Shown: positions 37,526 to 40,733 of the stretch, one piece after another | Layout: every line of letters starts with the position of its first letter | Position numbering within the stretch: position 1 is the first letter of the stretch | Virus record (IMG/VR): IMGVR_UViG_3300032322_002259 | Coordinates: 1-40,733 of that record | Strand: one strand, 5' to 3' | Source: a virus | Length of the DNA: 40,733 bases | Made by a program: the position numbers and the translations under genes | The notes under the pieces: generated by a model | Database searches by the model: none | Seen by the model: only the letters and a program-made list of their open reading frames with translations | Told to the model about the DNA's origin: nothing

Positions 37526-37759
37526 TTATTCCTCATCTTCGTAATAGTCTTCATTGTCTTCGATTTCGTCACCGTCAATAGCGTACTCAATAGCGTCGTC
37601 TAGATAAGGATCTATTCCTTGTAGACTTTCTAGTACTGTGTCTTTAATTCCGTGATCAACTAATGTGTTCACAAAATCGAAAGCAACGTCAGTCCTATGC
37701 TTTTCTGGAATATGCTCGACTACTAGTGTCCAGATATCTGCAATTAAATCATCTTTCAT
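37526..37759 (-). CDS. Acidic 77-aa protein between uvsX and uvsY
   Basis: A 77-aa protein: helical 'LIADIWTLVVEHIPEKHRTDVAFDFVNTLVDHGI', 'YLDDAIEYAI' and a very acidic tail (GDEIEDNEDYYEDEE). The acidic C-terminus resembles the tails that T4 replication proteins use to contact DNA-binding partners; a regulator or partner of UvsX/UvsY is inferred from position only. Proteins of this shape recur at this spot in T4-like marine phages, from memory. Confidence 0.75.
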   Translation of the reverse strand: MKDDLIADIWTLVVEHIPEKHRTDVAFDFVNTLVDHGIKDTVLESLQGIDPYLDDAIEYAIDGDEIEDNEDYYEDEE

Positions 37760-38836
37760 TTAGGCGGTCTCCGTTTCGGGTTCAACTTTATTAGTTATCT
37801 CGGAAACGGTTTTTTCGCCATGATTTGAAATGTCGTTCATGACTTGATCAAGGCAACCATTCTCATTACGCTCCCATTCCTTGCGATAGAATTTAAGAAT
37901 TTCACCATCGCTGGTAGTATATGAAAGACGGTTACCATCTTTCTTAAGCATTCCTTTAGCTTCAGCAAGATCAGTTAATCCACTATAAGGGTTCATACCT
38001 GTCTCATAGGGAATCTTAACCTGCACTGATTCAAAAGGTTTTGCATAACGAGTTTTCATCACCTTACAGGCAGCACGGATGCCTTTGACTTCTGAAATCT
38101 TGTTGCCATCTTCATCTTCTTTGAGTTTGAGCTTACGCATAGCAACAACGATGCTTGATGCGTAGATAAAGCCTTGACCGCCGCTGATCTTATCATCTGG
38201 ATCAAACATATCCTGACTAGCATATGTGTGGTTAGTTGCAACTAGACCGATGTTCAGTGAACCAAACATATTAACACAGTTACGAACTAATGCGGTAAGT
38301 GCTTTAGGCTTACGACCCATATCACCTTTTAGATCGCCTGCTTCAAACTGATTGACATCGGTATGGGTCAATAACATACCTAAAGAATCCAGAACAAACA
38401 ATACTTTAGGACGTGACTCTTCTGGCATAGCTTTGTACTCTGCAACAAACTCTGTAATAGTTTTTGCTACGTCATCAATCATAGCCATATTAAGTTTTAA
38501 CAACTTATCTTCGCTAGTATCAACTCCTAAGGCTTTAAGCCAATCTTCGTCGAGTGCGTTTTCTGTATCGATTAAAATTGGATAAATGTCTTGTGCTTGG
38601 GCCGCCTTGATAAGATTGCCGGAACAGATGTAGGATTTACCTGCACCTGATTCTCCTGCGAATACAGTGACTTTACCTAGCGGAACTCCTTTGTGGAAAT
38701 CTCCAGAGATAAGATAGTTCAAGGCATAGTTGCCAGTTGAAACCCAATCTGTAGGGTCGTTAAAGCCAATACTAAGTCCTTCAATGCTCTTAGTAATCGA
38801 CTTTCTAAATTTACTTACATCAAATGCTTTTGCCAT
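37760..38836 (-). CDS. uvsX: UvsX RecA-like recombinase
   Basis: A 358-aa recombinase that forms filaments on ssDNA for strand exchange and recombination-dependent replication. Walker A GESGAGKS (61-68), Walker B VLFVLDS (145-151), 'LNIGLVATNHTYASQ' (catalytic region) and 'ISGGQGFIYASSIVV'. T4 UvsX is about 390 aa. The C-terminus is acidic (ETETA). The ATG overlaps the preceding stop as TAATG. Confidence 0.97.
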   Translation of the reverse strand: MAKAFDVSKFRKSITKSIEGLSIGFNDPTDWVSTGNYALNYLISGDFHKGVPLGKVTVFAGESGAGKSYICSGNLIKAAQAQDIYPILIDTENALDEDWLKALGVDTSEDKLLKLNMAMIDDVAKTITEFVAEYKAMPEESRPKVLFVLDSLGMLLTHTDVNQFEAGDLKGDMGRKPKALTALVRNCVNMFGSLNIGLVATNHTYASQDMFDPDDKISGGQGFIYASSIVVAMRKLKLKEDEDGNKISEVKGIRAACKVMKTRYAKPFESVQVKIPYETGMNPYSGLTDLAEAKGMLKKDGNRLSYTTSDGEILKFYRKEWERNENGCLDQVMNDISNHGEKTVSEITNKVEPETETA

Positions 38837-39027
38837 TATTGATCCAACTCCATAGTGTTATATTCTTTAATTAGCTGAAGCAGTTCTTCTTCAGTGTTAC
38901 AAAGAGTTTTAGTGTTGGTCCAATCTTCTTTTTTATTTCTACCGCCTATTTCAACCATCCAACCGTTGTCGTAACGATTGATAGTGATAGACTCGTTTAC
39001 TTTTGTTAGTTTAGATAACTTTGCCAA
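38836..39027 (-). CDS. Unknown 63-aa protein, TTG start
   Basis: Starts at TTG (39025-39027) with a strong AGGAGA ribosome site 7 bases upstream, inside the last codons of the oxygenase gene. Sequence MAKLSKLTKVNESITINRYD then 'NGWMVEIGGRNKKEDW' and a helix 'NTEEELLQLIKEYN'. A small domain of one sheet and one helix; conserved small proteins like this lie upstream of uvsX in T4-like marine phages, from memory. Function unknown. Confidence 0.75.
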   Translation of the reverse strand: MAKLSKLTKVNESITINRYDNGWMVEIGGRNKKEDWTNTKTLCNTEEELLQLIKEYNTMELDQ

Positions 39028-39634
39028 TTTTTTCTCCTAAAATTAATTGAGATGATTCCGATTCGTCTCCTATTTCTCCCTTAATAAAGGTATTAAACGA
39101 TAGACTCACTCTAGTTTTGCCTTTTTCTACAACTTTAACTTCGTGTTCGATATACGACGGAAACAGTAACAATAAATTGTTTTCTACCGGTAACCACCAA
39201 AAATCGCTATTCAACGGAGTATACGATCTTGATACAATTTTTATTTGAGGTAGATCTTTGCGATAAAAATATATTTTATCTCTTTCAGAATCAACGTCTG
39301 CATAAAAAACTCCAGAAATAATAGAATTTGGATGATGATGCTTATGATGACTTTGGTTTTGATCCGTGTAATTGGACCACGACTGAGTAATATATAAATT
39401 ACAATCAGTTGCCGGATTAATTATCTCTTCAAGATATCTATCAACAGAATTAGAAAAAAAGTTTTTTAATCTGGATAGATTTGGTATATCTAAAATCTTG
39501 TCACTGTCGCTACTAACATTAGAAAAATTATTTTTTCTTTTTAAATGTAAGATTGCATCCTTTTCTTCTTTACTCAAAGGAGGATCGAGAACAAAACTAG
39601 CAATAGTCGTAGGAAACAATGTATATATATTCAT
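39011..39634 (-). CDS. 2OG-Fe(II) oxygenase-like protein
   Basis: A 207-aa protein. 'ITQSWSNYTDQNQSHHKHHHPNSIISGVFYADV' (about 82-114) is the HxH-containing core of the marine-phage 2OG-Fe(II) oxygenase family, with the third ligand in 'LLLFPSYIEHEV' (His164) and the 2OG-binding Arg175 in 'KTRVSLSFNTF'. Family proteins hydroxylate unknown substrates (protein, DNA base or metabolite). The gene sits between gp32 and uvsX. Overlaps the 63-aa gene by 17 bases. Preceded by a long hairpin. Confidence 0.82.
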   Translation of the reverse strand: MNIYTLFPTTIASFVLDPPLSKEEKDAILHLKRKNNFSNVSSDSDKILDIPNLSRLKNFFSNSVDRYLEEIINPATDCNLYITQSWSNYTDQNQSHHKHHHPNSIISGVFYADVDSERDKIYFYRKDLPQIKIVSRSYTPLNSDFWWLPVENNLLLLFPSYIEHEVKVVEKGKTRVSLSFNTFIKGEIGDESESSQLILGEKIGKVI

Positions 39635-39656
39635 GATACCAGAATAAAGGGTATGT

Positions 39657-39691
39657 CCCGGACGATGAGAACTGTGTCTCAGAGGTCCGGG
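39657..39691 (-). terminator. Long nested hairpin after gp32 (terminator or processing site)
   Basis: CCCGGAC (39657-39663) pairs with GTCCGGG (39685-39691); inside it TGAGA (39666-39670) pairs with TCTCA (39677-39681) around a 6-base loop. On the transcribed strand no good T run follows (ACATACCCTTTATTCT), so it is more likely a weak terminator, RNA-stability element or RNase site controlling the ratio of gp32 to downstream products. Confidence 0.6.
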
Positions 39692-39700
39692 CCGTGTTAA

Positions 39701-40672
39701 TTACTGCTTACGATTTCGAATCATTGCAAGGATGTCTTGCGCACGACTTGAATTATCACTGTTAGTGGCAGGTGCTGCGGTAGCGGGTGCTGATTTCACA
39801 ACTGGAGCCGGCTCGTCATCGATATCCACATCAACTTGTGTCCTAGCAACAGATTTGTTTGGATCACCTGTAGCAGCACTCATACCTGCTGGTTTGAAAT
39901 ATTGACCCCAGCGATCCATATCATAAGCTTCGCCATTGACTGATGCTTCAAACATTTCTTTCATAACCTTAAGCTCAACATCGGTTGGCTTTTTAGGTAA
40001 AAAATCTGAAAGATTAAAAAGTCCGTGTGACTCAACTGCTGCTTTTTCTTGATCAGTTAGTGAACGCTCACGACGGCTCCACTTTGAAGTAGAGTAGTCT
40101 GCGAAACCGCCTTTGCTGGTTTTAGCAATACGGAAGTCAACACCACGGAGGTAGTCGGTTGGCAACTCTTCCAACTCTGGGTCCATCAGGGCTGAACGGA
40201 TGATTTGATAAATTTGAGGACCAATGATAAACCTACGGATAGGATTATCTGGTGTGGTATCTTCTTTCAAAGGATCTTCAACAACGAAACCTTGGAAGAT
40301 GTATGAACGCTTCTTCCAATACTTGCGACCCATTTCTTCTAGCGACTTGTCCTTGAACCAACCACGCACTTCTGAAAGAATCGGGCAAACAGTTCCGTCG
40401 TTGTACATTTCAACGCAGGGGACCTGCACTTGAACTGCACGACTGTCTGTTTCACCTTTGACTCCTGCGAACGGCAATTTGATCATTGCACGTTCTACCC
40501 AGAAAAATGTGTTGTTGGAGTTACCGTCAGGTAAGAAACGTACTACGGCTTCTTTGCCTTCCTGCATATTCCAATGTGGGTAAATTGCGTTGTCGCCACC
40601 GCCGGTGGCGTTTCCTGAAGATTTGTTTTGTGCTTCTTGAAGTTTAGCACGAATTTCTGCTAGTGTTGCCAT
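39701..40672 (-). CDS. gp32: Single-stranded DNA-binding protein, gp32-type
   Basis: A 323-aa protein coating ssDNA in replication and recombination. Basic/helical N-terminus (LAST-like 'MATLAEIRAKLQEAQNK'), OB core ('HWNMQEGKEAVVRFLPDG' to 'FQGFVVEDP'), and an acidic/Ala tail ('DVDIDDEPAP'). The T4 zinc site H64/C77/C87/C90 is reduced here to C86-x9-C96 followed by Pro, so zinc binding is probably altered. 'GRKYWKKRSYIFQGFVV' and 'RRFIIGPQIYQIIRSALMDP' match marine T4-like gp32. GGAGG ribosome site before the ATG. Confidence 0.96.
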   Translation of the reverse strand: MATLAEIRAKLQEAQNKSSGNATGGGDNAIYPHWNMQEGKEAVVRFLPDGNSNNTFFWVERAMIKLPFAGVKGETDSRAVQVQVPCVEMYNDGTVCPILSEVRGWFKDKSLEEMGRKYWKKRSYIFQGFVVEDPLKEDTTPDNPIRRFIIGPQIYQIIRSALMDPELEELPTDYLRGVDFRIAKTSKGGFADYSTSKWSRRERSLTDQEKAAVESHGLFNLSDFLPKKPTDVELKVMKEMFEASVNGEAYDMDRWGQYFKPAGMSAATGDPNKSVARTQVDVDIDDEPAPVVKSAPATAAPATNSDNSSRAQDILAMIRNRKQ

Positions 40673-40733
40673 TTTATAGCCTCCTTATGCCTTAATGTAA
40701 ATGACTTTTTATATGCCTTTCGCATAACAACTA
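40673..40733 (-). promoter_or_regulatory. gp32 leader and ribosome site
   Basis: The minus-strand leader ends AAGGAGG-CTATAAA-ATG, a strong ribosome site with ideal spacing, in keeping with the high expression gp32 needs. Further upstream the leader is AT-rich with CATATAAAAAG; no convincing -35 or MotA box is seen within the 61 bases available. Confidence 0.6.

Noticed and set aside
1-40733. tRNA genes, CRISPR arrays, insertion sequences, integrase or attachment sites
   Set aside because: I saw no cloverleaf with a TTCRA arm, no regularly spaced repeats, no transposase or integrase motifs; a tRNAscan-type search would settle the tRNA question.

Overview
The window is a stretch of a T4-like myovirus genome of the cyanophage/pelagiphage type. 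The evidence is a recognisable T4 replication and recombination core: gp32-like ssDNA-binding protein, UvsX, UvsY, UvsW, gp41-type helicase and gp61-type primase. T4-type late promoters (NATAAATA) sit beside host-type sigma-70 promoters (TTGACA-17-TATAAT). Genes are packed with ATGA or TAATG junctions. No photosynthesis genes, integrase, rRNA, tRNA or CRISPR were seen, so the host is probably a heterotrophic aquatic bacterium; I cannot name it.

Layout. Bases 1-4584 (+) hold an early-type block of small, mostly unknown genes, including a SWIM zinc-finger protein, an Api92-like protein, small membrane proteins and a lipoprotein. Seven near-consensus promoters with exactly 17-bp spacers are dotted through it. 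Bases 4585-9286 are mixed in strand: membrane and unknown genes, a GNAT acetyltransferase, a Bax-inhibitor-1 (TMBIM) protein, a methyltransferase and a nucleotidyltransferase-fold protein. Bases 9267-13334 (-) form a replication operon: primase, a 39-aa protein, a NodU/TobZ-type carbamoyltransferase, then the helicase. Bases 13347-17062 carry a virion-type structural protein, a miniature DnaE-like protein and conserved unknowns.

Bases 17064-25929 (-) are an AT-rich glycan/nucleotide-sugar island: GalE-like epimerase, glycosyltransferases, an asparagine-synthetase-type amidotransferase, methyltransferases including a TylF-type fusion, a minimal nucleotide-sugar dehydrogenase, a GDP-mannose-3,5-epimerase-like enzyme, a fucosyltransferase-like enzyme and a cupin. 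Bases 25926-29290 hold UvsW and conserved neighbours. Bases 29313-36423 are a second glycan block, dominated by five divergent paralogues of one GT-B-like/KpsC-like family plus GT-A enzymes and a cytidylyltransferase-cupin fusion. Bases 36456-40672 return to the core: methyltransferase, UvsY, an acidic protein, UvsX, a small protein, a 2OG-Fe(II) oxygenase and gp32.

Together the window shows DNA replication/recombination genes interleaved with a large capacity to make, decorate and transfer an unusual sugar. The target (host surface, virion or DNA) cannot be read from sequence. The most distinctive signals are the five-member glycosyltransferase-like array, the miniature DnaE that keeps all three candidate catalytic aspartates, the carbamoyltransferase inside the replication operon, and a recurrent promoter geometry (-10 box six or seven bases before an ATG, no Shine-Dalgarno) that predicts leaderless mRNAs, including that of the primase.
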